A stretch of 64,000 bases of DNA from Rhodopseudomonas boonkerdii (lineage in GTDB: Bacteria > Pseudomonadota > Alphaproteobacteria > Rhizobiales > Xanthobacteraceae): NCBI RefSeq assembly GCF_021184025.1, contig NZ_CP036537.1, forward strand, positions 1,054,001 to 1,118,000, written 5' to 3'. The stretch's first letter is position 1. Every line of letters begins with the position of its first letter. The notes under the pieces were generated by a model. The model was not told the origin of the DNA and searched no databases. It saw nothing but the letters and a program-made list of their open reading frames with translations. Of the stretch, positions 9,222-17,530 are shown piece after piece. Both the position numbers and the translations under genes were made by a program.

Positions 9222-10382
9222 TCACCGCAGCCCCAGCCCCCGCGCGATGATGCCGCGCAGGACTTCGGTGGTGCCGCCCTGGATGGTGAGTTTCGGGGCC
9301 GTCTTGATGGCGAAATCGAGCATCTCCTCCAGCGTCGCATGGTTGGAGGCGCTCTCATCGACGAAGGCGGCGAGGTCGCGCACGCGATGCGGGAGCTGCT
9401 GCTCCCAGACGGTGCCGATGTCCTTGACGATGGAGGCTTCCACCACCGGTTCTTTGCCGGCCTGCAGCATGCCGGCCACCGACACCGACATGCGGCGCAT
9501 CGTGTGAAGCTGCGCAACCAGCCGGCCGATGCCTTCGGCGCTGCGTGTATCCGGATCCGAGCCGATCGCGCGGACCAGTTCGGTCAGCGTGTAATAGGTT
9601 TCGAGGAAACGCTCGGGGCCGGACCGCTCGTAAGCGAGTTCGGAGGTGGCCTGTTTCCACGCGCCGTCAATCTCGCCGAGCACGTGATCGTCCGGGATGA
9701 AGGCGTCGGTGAAGACGACCTCGTTGAATTCCTGTTGGCCGGTGATCTGGTCGATGGGGTTCACCTTGATGCCCGGTGCCTTCATGTTGACCAGGAACTG
9801 GGTGAGGCCGTGGCGACGATTTTCCTTGGTCGGCGGTGAGGTGCGGAAAATCGCGATCATGTAGTCGGCGATATGTGCCGAGGTCGTCCAGATCTTGCTG
9901 CCATTGATCAGAAAGCCGCCGTCGGTCTTGGTCGCCTTGGTCTTGGCGGCGAACAGATCGGAGCCGGAATTCGGCTCGCTCATGCCGATGGAGAAGCAGA
10001 TCTCGCCGCGGCAGATGCGCGGCAGAATGTCCATCTTGATGTGTTCGGGCGCATATTTCAGCAGCACCGGGCCGCTCTGGCGGTCGGCCACGAAGAAGCG
10101 GCGCACCGGCGCGTTTGCGACGCGCATTTCTTCAGTGACGACGTAGCGCTCAAGGAAGCTGCGCTCATGACCGCCGTATTTCTTGGGCCATGTCATGCCG
10201 AGCCAGCCCTTCTCGCCGACACGGCGGGAGAATTCGCGGTTATCGGCGTCTTCCTGCACCGGGCGGTGCGGATCAAAAGTGCCGGCGGCGATTTCATCGG
10301 CGAGAAAGGCGCGGACTTCCTTGCGGAGCTGTTCGCATTCGGGCGGCAGGCGGATCGGATCGAAACGAAGGGCTGCGGTCAT
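9222..10382 (-). CDS. Acyl-CoA dehydrogenase, larger subunit-like
   Basis: 386 residues with the full three-domain fold: helical N-terminus, the FAD/substrate motif CFSIGMSEPNSGSDLFAAKT (about 127-146), WTTSAHIADYM, and the C-terminal GGTTEVLRGIIARGLGLR. The reaction is alpha,beta-dehydrogenation of an acyl-CoA, with electrons passed to ETF. The start ATG at 10382 gives MTAALRFDPI, without the upstream extension that would run into the neighbouring gene. The paralogous dehydrogenase ends 17 bases upstream, so the two are surely co-transcribed and probably form a mixed complex. Confidence 0.92.
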   Translation of the reverse strand: MTAALRFDPIRLPPECEQLRKEVRAFLADEIAAGTFDPHRPVQEDADNREFSRRVGEKGWLGMTWPKKYGGHERSFLERYVVTEEMRVANAPVRRFFVADRQSGPVLLKYAPEHIKMDILPRICRGEICFSIGMSEPNSGSDLFAAKTKATKTDGGFLINGSKIWTTSAHIADYMIAIFRTSPPTKENRRHGLTQFLVNMKAPGIKVNPIDQITGQQEFNEVVFTDAFIPDDHVLGEIDGAWKQATSELAYERSGPERFLETYYTLTELVRAIGSDPDTRSAEGIGRLVAQLHTMRRMSVSVAGMLQAGKEPVVEASIVKDIGTVWEQQLPHRVRDLAAFVDESASNHATLEEMLDFAIKTAPKLTIQGGTTEVLRGIIARGLGLR

Positions 10383-10399
10383 GATGTTTGTTTCCGTCG

Positions 10400-11452
10400 T
10401 CAGCGCGATGCAACCAGCGGCCACAGCTCGTCAGCGCCGCGTTTGGCGACGAGCCTGCCGAGTTCGACGGCCCAGTAGCTCTCGCTGCCGAAATCGTCGC
10501 GCCAGGCGAGAGCACGCAGGGTGTAGCGATGCAGGATATGCTCCTGCGTGAAGCCGATGGCGCCATGCACCTGATGGGCGATGGCCGCGCCTTTCTCGGC
10601 TGCTTCGGAGCAGCGAATCTTGGCTGCTGCGGCTTCGAGGAAGAGCGCGTCGTCGATCGGAGCGCCGTGCGAGAAGGCGTCGGCAGCTGAGCTCGCCGCG
10701 GCGAGTGCGGCAGATGTCTCGCCAGCCAGCTTTGCGAGATTGTGCTGCACGGCCTGGAATTTCGAAATCTTCTTCTCGAAGGCGACGCGCTCGCCTGAAT
10801 ATTGCACGCTGATGCCGAGCATGGATTCCAGCGCGCCGGCGATCTGCAAGCTGCGCGCGAGGGCGCCCATCAGCAGCAGGGCTTTTTCATCGACGCCGTC
10901 GGGCGCCTTCGCGGTCGCGACGGGCTTCACCTTGTCGAAATGCACGGTGTCGGAATGATCGCCGGCGAGGCTGAGGCCTGCATCGATCTTGCAAGCGCCA
11001 GCATCGACCAGTGCGATCGAGCCGCCGGCGATGACAGCGATGTGCTTTGCTTCCTTGGCGAAGGGAATAGCGCGGGCGCGGCCGGAAATGGTGCCATCGG
11101 CATTGAGCGTGAGGCGATCGCGCGGACCTGCCGGTGCCACGGTCATCATGCCTTCGGGTGACTTGATCTTGCCTTGGGTCAGCAGCCAGCCGGCAAGCAT
11201 GGTTTCGGCGAGCGGAACGCTGACGCCGGCGCGGCCGGCAACACCGAGCACGCTGAATCCTTCAGCCATGCTGGTACCGGAGCCGTCGCACTCTTCAGGT
11301 ACCCAGGACAGAGGCAGACCGGATTCGGTGAGCGCTTGCCAGAGCGGCGCCTTCCAGGCGCCTGACTTGTCGTGATTGATGGTCTGTGCGTCCGCGAGAT
11401 CGGCGAAAATCCTCTCAGCGGTTTCAGCGACAATATTGTCTGGTTCGGTCAA
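10400..11452 (-). CDS. Acyl-CoA dehydrogenase, smaller partner
   Basis: About 350 residues. The C-terminal helical domain is well kept (FQAVQHNLAKLAGETSAALA, IRCSEAAEKGAAIAHQVHGA, IGFTQEHILHRYTLRALAWR). The middle beta domain is shortened and lacks the usual FAD-contacting SEPxxGSD motif. Such reduced members work as the second subunit of heteromeric acyl-CoA dehydrogenases, known best from steroid and side-chain degradation. The start is uncertain: I prefer TTG at 11452 (GGGGAA upstream, giving TEPDNIVAETAERIF); an ATG at 11476 is the alternative. First gene of the leftward run. Confidence 0.85.
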   Translation of the reverse strand: MTEPDNIVAETAERIFADLADAQTINHDKSGAWKAPLWQALTESGLPLSWVPEECDGSGTSMAEGFSVLGVAGRAGVSVPLAETMLAGWLLTQGKIKSPEGMMTVAPAGPRDRLTLNADGTISGRARAIPFAKEAKHIAVIAGGSIALVDAGACKIDAGLSLAGDHSDTVHFDKVKPVATAKAPDGVDEKALLLMGALARSLQIAGALESMLGISVQYSGERVAFEKKISKFQAVQHNLAKLAGETSAALAAASSAADAFSHGAPIDDALFLEAAAAKIRCSEAAEKGAAIAHQVHGAIGFTQEHILHRYTLRALAWRDDFGSESYWAVELGRLVAKRGADELWPLVASR

Positions 11453-11695
11453 GGCGTTCCCCGTCTGATAGCGCATCTCATTCGGCAGGGAATGCCGGGC
11501 ATGGGATGCTGCCACTCTTGTTGCGGGCATGATGCGGAAAAGCCGGCGCGATGCAAGCGGCGCACCTGCATTGTGGTCTGCGGTGGCGACATGATGCACG
11601 CTTATTCCGCGCAGCGAATGATTGGGGTTGTATACCAGCGCAAGGCGGCCGTGTTAGATCACTCAGCCTGAACAATAGAAACAGAGGAAATGCTG

Positions 11696-12490
11696 ATGTC
11701 TGCGGATGGTTTGTGTGCAGTGATTACGGGATCGGCGTCGGGGCTCGGCGCTGCAACGGCGGCCATCCTCGCGAAGGATGGGGCACGCCTCGTAATCAAC
11801 TATTCGTCGAGCGCGAAGGAGGCAGAGGCGACTGCCGAGCAATGCCGCCAGCTGGGAGCCGCCGAGGTCGTGGTCGTGCAGGGCGATGTCTCGAAAGACG
11901 AGGACTGCAAGAAGATTGTTGCTGCTGCCGAGCCATGGGGGCGCATCGATGCTCTGGTGAACAATGCGGGCGTCACCAAACATGTCGCACACGACGATCT
12001 CGACGGGCTTTCGGCGGAAGACTTCCAGTGGATCTATGGCGTCAACACCATCGGGCCCTATCAGATGATACGTGCGGCGCGGCTCCTGCTTGAAAGCAGT
12101 GCAAAGGCTTCCGGTCGTGCGGCGGCGGTAGTGAATGTATCGTCGATAGCTGGCTTGTCGGGCGCGGGTTCATCGGTTGCCTATGCGGCCAGCAAGGGTG
12201 CGCTGAACTCGATCACGCTGTCACTGGCGCGCGCATTGGCACCGCTGATCCGCATCAACACGGTTTGCCCCGGCTATATCGATACGCCGTGGTTTACCAA
12301 GGGGCGCGGGGCGGATGCGGCCGCCAAGGTACGCGAGGCGGTCATAGCCCGCGTACCGCTTCAGGCGGCTTCAACGGCCGAGGATATTGCGCAACTCATT
12401 TACTTCCTCGCCACGCCGCCATCCAGCCATATGACCGGAGAACTGGTGCGCATGGATGCCGGCATGCATCTGTTGACTGTGCGGGCATAA
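11696..12490 (+). CDS. Short-chain dehydrogenase/reductase (SDR)
   Basis: 264 residues of the classical SDR type. Features are the cofactor motif TGSASGLGAATA (residues 12-23), NNAG (about 89-92), catalytic Ser in NVSSIAGLSG, and YxxxK as YAASK. The residue after beta-2 lies in INYSSSAKEAE, which suits NADP(H) as in FabG-like enzymes. The ATG at 11696 is preferred to the one at 11690 because AGAGGAA directly abuts the latter. Divergent from the acyl-CoA dehydrogenases with about 240 bases between. A role as 3-hydroxyacyl-CoA dehydrogenase of the same pathway is plausible but inferred. Confidence 0.9.
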   Translation: MSADGLCAVITGSASGLGAATAAILAKDGARLVINYSSSAKEAEATAEQCRQLGAAEVVVVQGDVSKDEDCKKIVAAAEPWGRIDALVNNAGVTKHVAHDDLDGLSAEDFQWIYGVNTIGPYQMIRAARLLLESSAKASGRAAAVVNVSSIAGLSGAGSSVAYAASKGALNSITLSLARALAPLIRINTVCPGYIDTPWFTKGRGADAAAKVREAVIARVPLQAASTAEDIAQLIYFLATPPSSHMTGELVRMDAGMHLLTVRA

Positions 12491-12491
12491 A

Positions 12492-12524
12492 AAAAAGCCC
12501 CGGTCGAGACGACCGGGGCTTTTC
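12492..12524. terminator. Bidirectional intrinsic terminator
   Basis: A perfect stem with flanking A and T runs (AAAAGCCCCGGTCG, AGA loop, complementary arm ending CTTTT) starts two bases after the SDR stop codon. It can serve the SDR gene on the plus strand and the GlsB-like gene, which ends at 12534, on the minus strand. Confidence 0.92.
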
Positions 12525-12533
12525 ATTCGGTCT

Positions 12534-12803
12534 TCAACGCTGGCCGGGATCCGGAATCGATCCACGGACGACCAGCCTGTTCCAGATGAACAGCACCACC
12601 AGTGCGCCGATCGTGGCGGTGATGAAGCCGGCGCCCTGGTTCGGGCCGTAATGGCCGATCTGCTGACCGATGAAAGTGGCCAGGAACGCGCCGGCAATCC
12701 CGAGCAGCGTCGTCAGGATAAAGCCCGAGGGATTATTCGGGCCCGGGGATATGATGCGTGCGAGAATACCCGCGACGAAGCCGACAAGAATGATCCAGAG
12801 CAT
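12534..12803 (-). CDS. GlsB/YeaQ/YmgE-family small membrane stress protein
   Basis: 89 residues with three hydrophobic helices rich in Gly and Ala. It has the family pattern: LVGFVAGILARIISPG at the start, LLGIAGAFLATFIG in the middle and ITATIGALVVLFIWN near the end. Transglycosylase-associated (PF04226) proteins of this kind are inner-membrane proteins induced by envelope or osmotic stress; their biochemical function is unknown. Convergent with the SDR gene through a shared terminator, and close behind the YidB-like gene. Confidence 0.9.
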   Translation of the reverse strand: MLWIILVGFVAGILARIISPGPNNPSGFILTTLLGIAGAFLATFIGQQIGHYGPNQGAGFITATIGALVVLFIWNRLVVRGSIPDPGQR

Positions 12804-12826
12804 TGCAGTCCCCCTCTCAGTATAAA

Positions 12827-13471
12827 TTAGACCCAGTGGGACGAGGCTTCGTCCTCGGTCGGTAGCCGGCCATGTGGTGTAAATGCATCCACCGCACCGG
12901 GAAGTTCGCTACTAAGTTCGGAAAGCAGTTGTTCGCGCGACATGCCAGTACGTGCGGTGAGCTGCGCGATACTGTCTGCACCGAGTGCGGCGCCGAGATC
13001 GCCCGGTGAGATCTGCTTGTTCGGCCCTGGCTGAACCCAGGAGTCCGCTGCATCGCCTTGACCGCTCTCCTGCAGGCGTTTCACGAGATCGCTGAGACCG
13101 CCGCTGAGCACTGTGCCGGCTGCTGCGCCGCCAAGCAGCCCGCCGAGCGGGCCACGCAGCAGGTCGCTGAGACCTCCGCCACCGGTCGCGCCACCCTGTG
13201 AGGCTCCGGCGTTGCCGCCCAGAAGACCACCGAGCAACCCGCCGAGACCGCCGCTATCATTGACGCTGGCCTGGGTCGGTGCCGGTACTTGCTGCGGCTG
13301 CCCTTGCGGTGCCGGCTGTTGCTGGCCCCCGGCGATATGTTTGTAGCCTTTGTAGGCTAGCAGCGCGAGGATCGCCATGGTGAGTGGCGACATGCCGCCG
13401 CTCTTGTCATTGGGATCGCTGGGGCCGCGCGGCCCGTTCGCCATGCCATTTAGAATGTCGAGCAAACCCAT
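12827..13471 (-). CDS. YidB-family (DUF937) protein
   Basis: 214 residues. It begins MGLLDILNGM, then has one hydrophobic stretch (MAILALLAYKGY), a Gln/Pro linker, glycine-rich repeats (GGLGGLLGGLLGG, LGGLLGGAAAG) and a C-terminal folded region with QPGPNKQISPGDLGAALGAD and the helical TARTGMSREQLLSELSSELP. This matches the YidB/DUF937 family of unknown function. Both halves are needed for the match, so it looks complete. It lies 23 bases upstream of the GlsB-like gene and is probably in the same stress-related transcript. Confidence 0.87.
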   Translation of the reverse strand: MGLLDILNGMANGPRGPSDPNDKSGGMSPLTMAILALLAYKGYKHIAGGQQQPAPQGQPQQVPAPTQASVNDSGGLGGLLGGLLGGNAGASQGGATGGGGLSDLLRGPLGGLLGGAAAGTVLSGGLSDLVKRLQESGQGDAADSWVQPGPNKQISPGDLGAALGADSIAQLTARTGMSREQLLSELSSELPGAVDAFTPHGRLPTEDEASSHWV

Positions 13472-13605
13472 CGTCGTCTCCTGTCAAGCCAGCCCATGGA
13501 AAAAGATAGCTTCGCGATATGACGCGGACAAGTCCAGTCGGTTCCACAGGTATGCAGGACTGTCGCATTTTGCTAGGAACGGGCAGTTCATGAATGGGAG
13601 GTGAC

Positions 13606-14610
13606 GTGAACGTACAGCGTCCCATCTGTATTGCCGGTGCCGGCAGCATTGGCTGCTACGTCGGAGGCATGATCGCAGCGGCTGGTCGTCCCACATCGCT
13701 ACTGGGGCGCCGGCGTTTGGTCGATGGTATCACGCGCCACGGATTGCAACTGACGAGTTTTGAGGGCGGGCGCTGGCAATTGCGTGCCGAGCACGTCAAT
13801 CCTTCAGATGATCCGACGATCATGGCAGACGCCGACACCATCATTGTGGCCGTGAAGAGCGGCGACACGGCTGCAATGGCAGAACTGATCGCTCGACACG
13901 CCGCAGGAGACGCCGTAGTCGTCAGCTTGCAGAATGGCGTCGGCAATGTCGCTATTCTCAAGCAGGCCTTGCCCGGCCACAAGGTGTTGGGCGGCATGGT
14001 GCCGTTTAATGTGGTGACGCAGGATGACGGTACGGTGCATCGCGCAACGTCCGGCGCATTGGTGATCGAGCGCGACAGCAATGACATGGCGGCCCGATTG
14101 TCGGTCGCCAATTTACCGGTTCGGCCGACCGACGATATCGCCGGTGTGCAATGGGGCAAGCTGCTGGTCAATTTGAGCAACGCGTTGAATGCGCTGTCCG
14201 ATCTGCCGCTGTACACGCAGCTGCAGCAGCGCATATGGCGACTTCTGTTCGCCGATCAGATGGCTGAAGGGCTCGCGGTATTGCGTGCCGCCGGCATCTC
14301 GCCGGTCGCCGCGACGCCAATTCCTCCCTGGTTCACGCCGCATCTGCTGCGGCTGCCGGATAATCTGTTTGGTCCAATCCTGCGACGAGTGATGAAGATC
14401 GATGCGAATGCGCGCTCGTCGATGTGGGAGGATCTGCAGCGCGGGCGTCCTACGGAGATCGACTATCTGCAAGGCGTTATTCTGCAGTTGGCGAATCAAT
14501 ATGGCGTCGCAACGCCGCTGAGCCGGCGCGTGGTCGAAACTGTGAAAGCCGCGGAGACGGCACGGCAGGGGTCACCGGCCCTGTCAGTTCAGCAAATTCG
14601 TGGTCTGTAG
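13606..14610 (+). CDS. 2-dehydropantoate 2-reductase-like (ApbA/PanE family)
   Basis: 334 residues. It has an N-terminal NADPH-binding glycine motif (CIAGAGSIGCYVGGMIAAAG, about 7-26), VAVKSGDT and VVSLQNGVGN as in ketopantoate reductases, and the C-terminal helical domain with the motif SMWEDLQRGRPTEIDYLQG containing the expected Ser, Asp and Glu. The reaction would be NADPH reduction of ketopantoate in coenzyme A synthesis, although many paralogues reduce other 2-oxo acids. The start GTG at 13606 directly follows GGGAGGTG. The gene stands alone, so I leave the gene symbol empty. Confidence 0.88.
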   Translation: MNVQRPICIAGAGSIGCYVGGMIAAAGRPTSLLGRRRLVDGITRHGLQLTSFEGGRWQLRAEHVNPSDDPTIMADADTIIVAVKSGDTAAMAELIARHAAGDAVVVSLQNGVGNVAILKQALPGHKVLGGMVPFNVVTQDDGTVHRATSGALVIERDSNDMAARLSVANLPVRPTDDIAGVQWGKLLVNLSNALNALSDLPLYTQLQQRIWRLLFADQMAEGLAVLRAAGISPVAATPIPPWFTPHLLRLPDNLFGPILRRVMKIDANARSSMWEDLQRGRPTEIDYLQGVILQLANQYGVATPLSRRVVETVKAAETARQGSPALSVQQIRGL

Positions 14611-15086
14611 TTATTCGCTACCGACTTCCATCGTTCCTTTCCCCGCTCCTGCACGTTCTGAAATCAAATCGAGCAAGCGCTCGTGCAGCCGCATAACGAG
14701 CGAGTGATCGTTTAACTGCACGCATCGTCATACGCGGCGGTAACATCATGCATCATTTGATGTGTGAGTTGCCGATGAAAATGTTTAGCTGAGCTGCGCT
14801 ACTTAGAAACTGACAAATCTTCATACGATCAGTAGTGCAGCGACTGATCGGAAGGTGCGGTAGTAAATTCGTATCAATCATTGAGTTCGAAGAAGCGTAG
14901 AATGCGTTCGATACTGCTCATCGCGATGTGTCATCAAATCCTATGTCATTCTCAACTTCTCTAGTATAGATAGTCACGTGATTTGACGGAGGTTCAATCT
15001 CGTTGAGAAAATCTGACGTCAATCCTTCCATACGCATCGGCAGGACGTGTGCCAGCTGAAATTCTCAACTACAAATCGGAGCTCCT
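14611..15086. other. Intergenic region, noticeably AT-richer than its surroundings
   Basis: 476 bases without a supportable reading frame. Composition shifts toward A and T compared with neighbouring genes. It contains no strong hairpin with a T run. It presumably carries the promoter and leader of the lysine-rich protein gene at 15087, whose ribosome-binding site is the GGAGC at 15078-15082. I cannot assign a -35/-10 pair with confidence. Confidence 0.5.
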
Positions 15087-15377
15087 ATGGCCAAGAAAGC
15101 AAAGAAGAAACTTGTGCGTCGTGAATACACGAAAGAAGACGAAAAAATCCTCCGCGCACATTCGAAGGCCCAGACCCCGCTCGAACAGATCGCCAAGGAA
15201 ATGAAGCGCACCGGCGGTTCGCTGCGTCAGAAGGCCATCAAGCTTGGCATTCCGCTGGGGCACCGCCGCCGTAAGGCCAAGAAGGTAGCAACCGCGAAGA
15301 CCGCCAAGGTCGCCGCGAAGTCCGTGAAGAAGGCGAAAGCGGCCAAGACCGGCAAGGCGAAGAAGACCAAGAAGTAA
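15087..15377 (+). CDS. Small lysine-rich protein: HTH/SANT-like domain with histone H1-like tail
   Basis: 96 residues with about one third lysine. Residues 1-12 are basic. Residues 13-58 form a predicted three-helix unit (YTKEDEKILRAHSKAQT, then LEQIAKEMKRTGGSLRQKAI, then KLGIPLGHRRR). This resembles Myb/SANT or GcrA-type helix-turn-helix units, in which the third helix reads DNA. Residues 59-96 are an Ala/Lys tail (AKKVATAKTAKVAAK and similar) like histone H1 or bacterial HU-tail proteins. The likely role is sequence-tolerant DNA binding or nucleoid organisation, which is inference. The gene has its own leader and its own terminator. Confidence 0.8.
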   Translation: MAKKAKKKLVRREYTKEDEKILRAHSKAQTPLEQIAKEMKRTGGSLRQKAIKLGIPLGHRRRKAKKVATAKTAKVAAKSVKKAKAAKTGKAKKTKK

Positions 15378-15396
15378 GCTTCGATCTCGAAAGCTG

Positions 15397-15428
15397 TGGC
15401 CTGAAGCGCTTGCGCTTCAGGCCATTTT
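15397..15428 (+). terminator. Intrinsic terminator of the lysine-rich protein gene
   Basis: A perfect 12-bp stem (15397-15408 with 15413-15424) with loop CTTG, followed by TTTT, 20 bases after the stop codon. Confidence 0.9.
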
Positions 15429-15452
15429 GGAGATGACGAGGAGGGTTGGCAG

Positions 15453-15662
15453 ATGCGACCTCTCTCTGTTTTTTTGATTTCGGCGTTGTTCGCATGTGCA
15501 GTCGCTGCACCTGCCCTGGCTGCTCCGCCGACAGTCACGCCATCGCCTGGCTATGATGCGCGTCTGGCCGAGCAGCGCCGCGTGCTTCAATCTCAGCAGC
15601 CTCGGATCATCGAAAAACCGGTCAGGCGCCGACCGGTACTCTGGCATCGTCACACGCGCTGA
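15453..15662 (+). CDS. Small secreted protein of unknown function
   Basis: 69 residues. The first 23 form a clear signal peptide (VFLISALFACAVAAPALA-A). The mature part is about 46 residues, rich in Pro, Gln and Arg, and ends RRRPVLWHRHTR. No family is recognised. The ATG is preceded by GAGGAGGG at good spacing, which supports it as a true gene. The stop lies eight bases before the CAP-domain gene, so they probably share a transcript. Confidence 0.7.
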   Translation: MRPLSVFLISALFACAVAAPALAAPPTVTPSPGYDARLAEQRRVLQSQQPRIIEKPVRRRPVLWHRHTR

Positions 15663-15670
15663 GTGCCCCG

Positions 15671-16108
15671 ATGAAGTCGCCGATCCTGAGAACGCTCCTT
15701 CTGAGTTGTATCGCTGTTATCGTCACTTGCGTGCCTGTCATCGCGGCAGATTATGCCAGCCAGATCAGTGCGTTCCGGCGCGCGCACAAGCTTTCGGCCG
15801 TTACGCAGGATAGCAAGCTTGCAGCCGTCGCTCTCGGTCAGGCGCGGGCCATGGCGACAAGCGGCAAGGTCAGTCATGACGTCGGGGGATCGTTTCCGGC
15901 TCGTGTCGCCAAGTTGCGCAAGTCGAAGGCTGCCGAGAATATCGCGGCCGGATTTCTCACTTTTACGGAAACATTGAAGCAGTGGGAGGAGAGCCCGGGT
16001 CATCGTGCCAATCTGCTGATGCCTGGCGCACGCAAGGTCGGCGTGGCCTCGGTAACCAATCCGAAGTCGCCATATCGCATGTTCTGGGCGATGGTGATCT
16101 CGGACTGA
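15671..16108 (+). CDS. Secreted CAP-domain (SCP/PR-1 like) protein
   Basis: 145 residues with a signal peptide to about residue 25 (CVPVIAA-DYA). The mature protein is a compact CAP domain: FRRAHKLSAVTQDSKLAAVA, SHDVG, AAENIAAGF, LKQWEESPGHRANLLMPGAR. The motifs GxxSHDVG, AAENIA and WxxSPGHRxNLL are the diagnostic CAP signatures, including two of the histidines that line the cavity. Bacterial members have unclear roles, possibly in cell-wall or lipid binding. The gene follows the small secreted protein with eight bases between. Confidence 0.87.
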   Translation: MKSPILRTLLLSCIAVIVTCVPVIAADYASQISAFRRAHKLSAVTQDSKLAAVALGQARAMATSGKVSHDVGGSFPARVAKLRKSKAAENIAAGFLTFTETLKQWEESPGHRANLLMPGARKVGVASVTNPKSPYRMFWAMVISD

Positions 16109-16162
16109 GCACGCCCCTCGCGGCAGCTCGCGTCGATCAAGGAACCAGGCCTGGAGGCAGAA

Positions 16163-16834
16163 TCAGGTGCGCTTGCTCTTGATCGGTGCGGGTGTGCCGA
16201 ACAGGGCATCCTTGATGTCCTTCAGGCCTGACGACAGTTTTGACCAGCCGCAGACGAGCGGCTCTGTGGCGCAATCCGGCCCTTTGGCGGCGCGCTGCTT
16301 CGGGCGCGGACGAGGGAGTACGACCGGCGATGTATTCCTGACAACAGGTTGCGTCCCGGCATCGTCGCGAAAGTCTGCCGCGACGACGGCCTGTTGCTGA
16401 GCTTCACTTTGCTTCTTGGCGAAAGCGGCGAGGATGACATTGCGTCGTTGATTGTTGAGATAGATCGCGTATTGCTCGTCGATCATCTTCTGCTCCGCTG
16501 CCGTGGGATTGGGCCCGGCGATGTCGAAGCTGCGGTTCTGCATGAAGTCATGATAGGTGTAGCCGCCGCCGCGCTTGCGTCGCGCGGCAAACTTGCTTTC
16601 GCAATTCGATAGCGCCGATGCCTTCGCCTCACCGCTCAGTAAAGATTTTTCCACGCGTTCGGCACAATCTTCATAGTCAGCCGGCGCCGCTGTCCACCAT
16701 TGCGCATGTGCGTGATCCGGCAGCGTGAAAGGTGCCGCAAGCAGGATAATTGCCGATGTCGTTGCTGTCAGGCTCGATTGCCTTGATCGGATCACGCCCG
16801 CCCCCGTGGTCGTATCTGCGGCGATTGTCACCAT
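16163..16834 (-). CDS. Hypothetical exported protein
   Basis: 223 residues from the ATG at 16834. A signal-like hydrophobic stretch (TSAIILLAAPFTLPDHAHA-Q) is followed by a cysteine-containing region (YEDCAERVEKSLLSGEAKAS, NCESKF), a charged helical middle (EEQYAIYLNNQRRNVILAAF-like) and a Pro/Arg-rich tail with a second cysteine pair (DCATEPLVCGWS). The cysteine pairs suggest disulfides in the periplasm. I recognise no family. The ribosome-binding site is weak; an upstream ATG at 16888 would extend the protein by 18 residues. Convergent with the CAP-domain gene. Confidence 0.65.
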   Translation of the reverse strand: MVTIAADTTTGAGVIRSRQSSLTATTSAIILLAAPFTLPDHAHAQWWTAAPADYEDCAERVEKSLLSGEAKASALSNCESKFAARRKRGGGYTYHDFMQNRSFDIAGPNPTAAEQKMIDEQYAIYLNNQRRNVILAAFAKKQSEAQQQAVVAADFRDDAGTQPVVRNTSPVVLPRPRPKQRAAKGPDCATEPLVCGWSKLSSGLKDIKDALFGTPAPIKSKRT

Positions 16835-17080
16835 CGAGCGCCATTTTTCAACCGTGGTTGACGCATTGCTCCCCCTTTTTAGACACAAAGCATCCCGGCA
16901 CAGTAACTGTGGTGCTCACTGTGCCTCTCATGGAGCTTTTGCACGCAGGTTATTGTGTAGTTGAGGAGTCAATCGCGAGGCGCGGGGCTTGTGGTCTCGC
17001 GTGGTCGCCGACCTGGACCGAGAACCTTCCGCAGAAAAGGCGGTCGAGACCGCCTTTCCTATTGTATCGATTATCAAGCC

Positions 17081-17530
17081 TTACTGGCAAAGATGTCGCT
17101 GTCCATCTTCGCCACGGATCCAGGTGCCGGGCTGGCAGACGAAGTTATTACGACGCGCATATGAGTCGCGTGCGTCGTAGCTATCCATCGGCCCGATAGT
17201 GTACCCGTTATTGTAATAGGCATAGCTATTGTCCCAGGGACGGAACGGAGCGGCCGCGATCGCGCCAGCTGTGTTCACCGCCGCGCTGGCGACACCGATC
17301 GCACCGCCAACGGCACCCGCGGCGACGTCAGCCGGCCAGAAGCCGCTGTCCGCGCGGCGTATATCGCTGCGATAGCCGCTATTTCGATAACCATGACCGT
17401 TGTCATTCATCTGCATGCTGTAATCAGGCGGCATCTTCGCGCGATGCTTGGCCTTGTCCTTGGCGAGTGCCGGTGTTGCCACCAGTCCGGCGGCCACGGC
17501 TACAGCCGTGAGGAGTTTCATGGTCTTCAT
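17081..17530 (-). CDS. Hypothetical exported protein, glycine/alanine-rich
   Basis: 149 residues. The signal peptide is MKTMKLLTAVAVAAGLVATPALA, with GGAG upstream of the ATG at 17530. The mature protein has a short basic region, an Ala/Gly-rich hydrophobic segment (DVAAGAVGGAIGVASAAVNT) that could insert in a membrane, a Tyr/Asn-rich stretch, and a C-terminal cysteine motif (FVCQPGTWIRGEDGQRHLCQ). The last motif recurs in small exported proteins of bradyrhizobia as far as I recall; function unknown. It stands alone between a hypothetical gene and the tRNA. Confidence 0.75.
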   Translation of the reverse strand: MKTMKLLTAVAVAAGLVATPALAKDKAKHRAKMPPDYSMQMNDNGHGYRNSGYRSDIRRADSGFWPADVAAGAVGGAIGVASAAVNTAGAIAAAPFRPWDNSYAYYNNGYTIGPMDSYDARDSYARRNNFVCQPGTWIRGEDGQRHLCQ

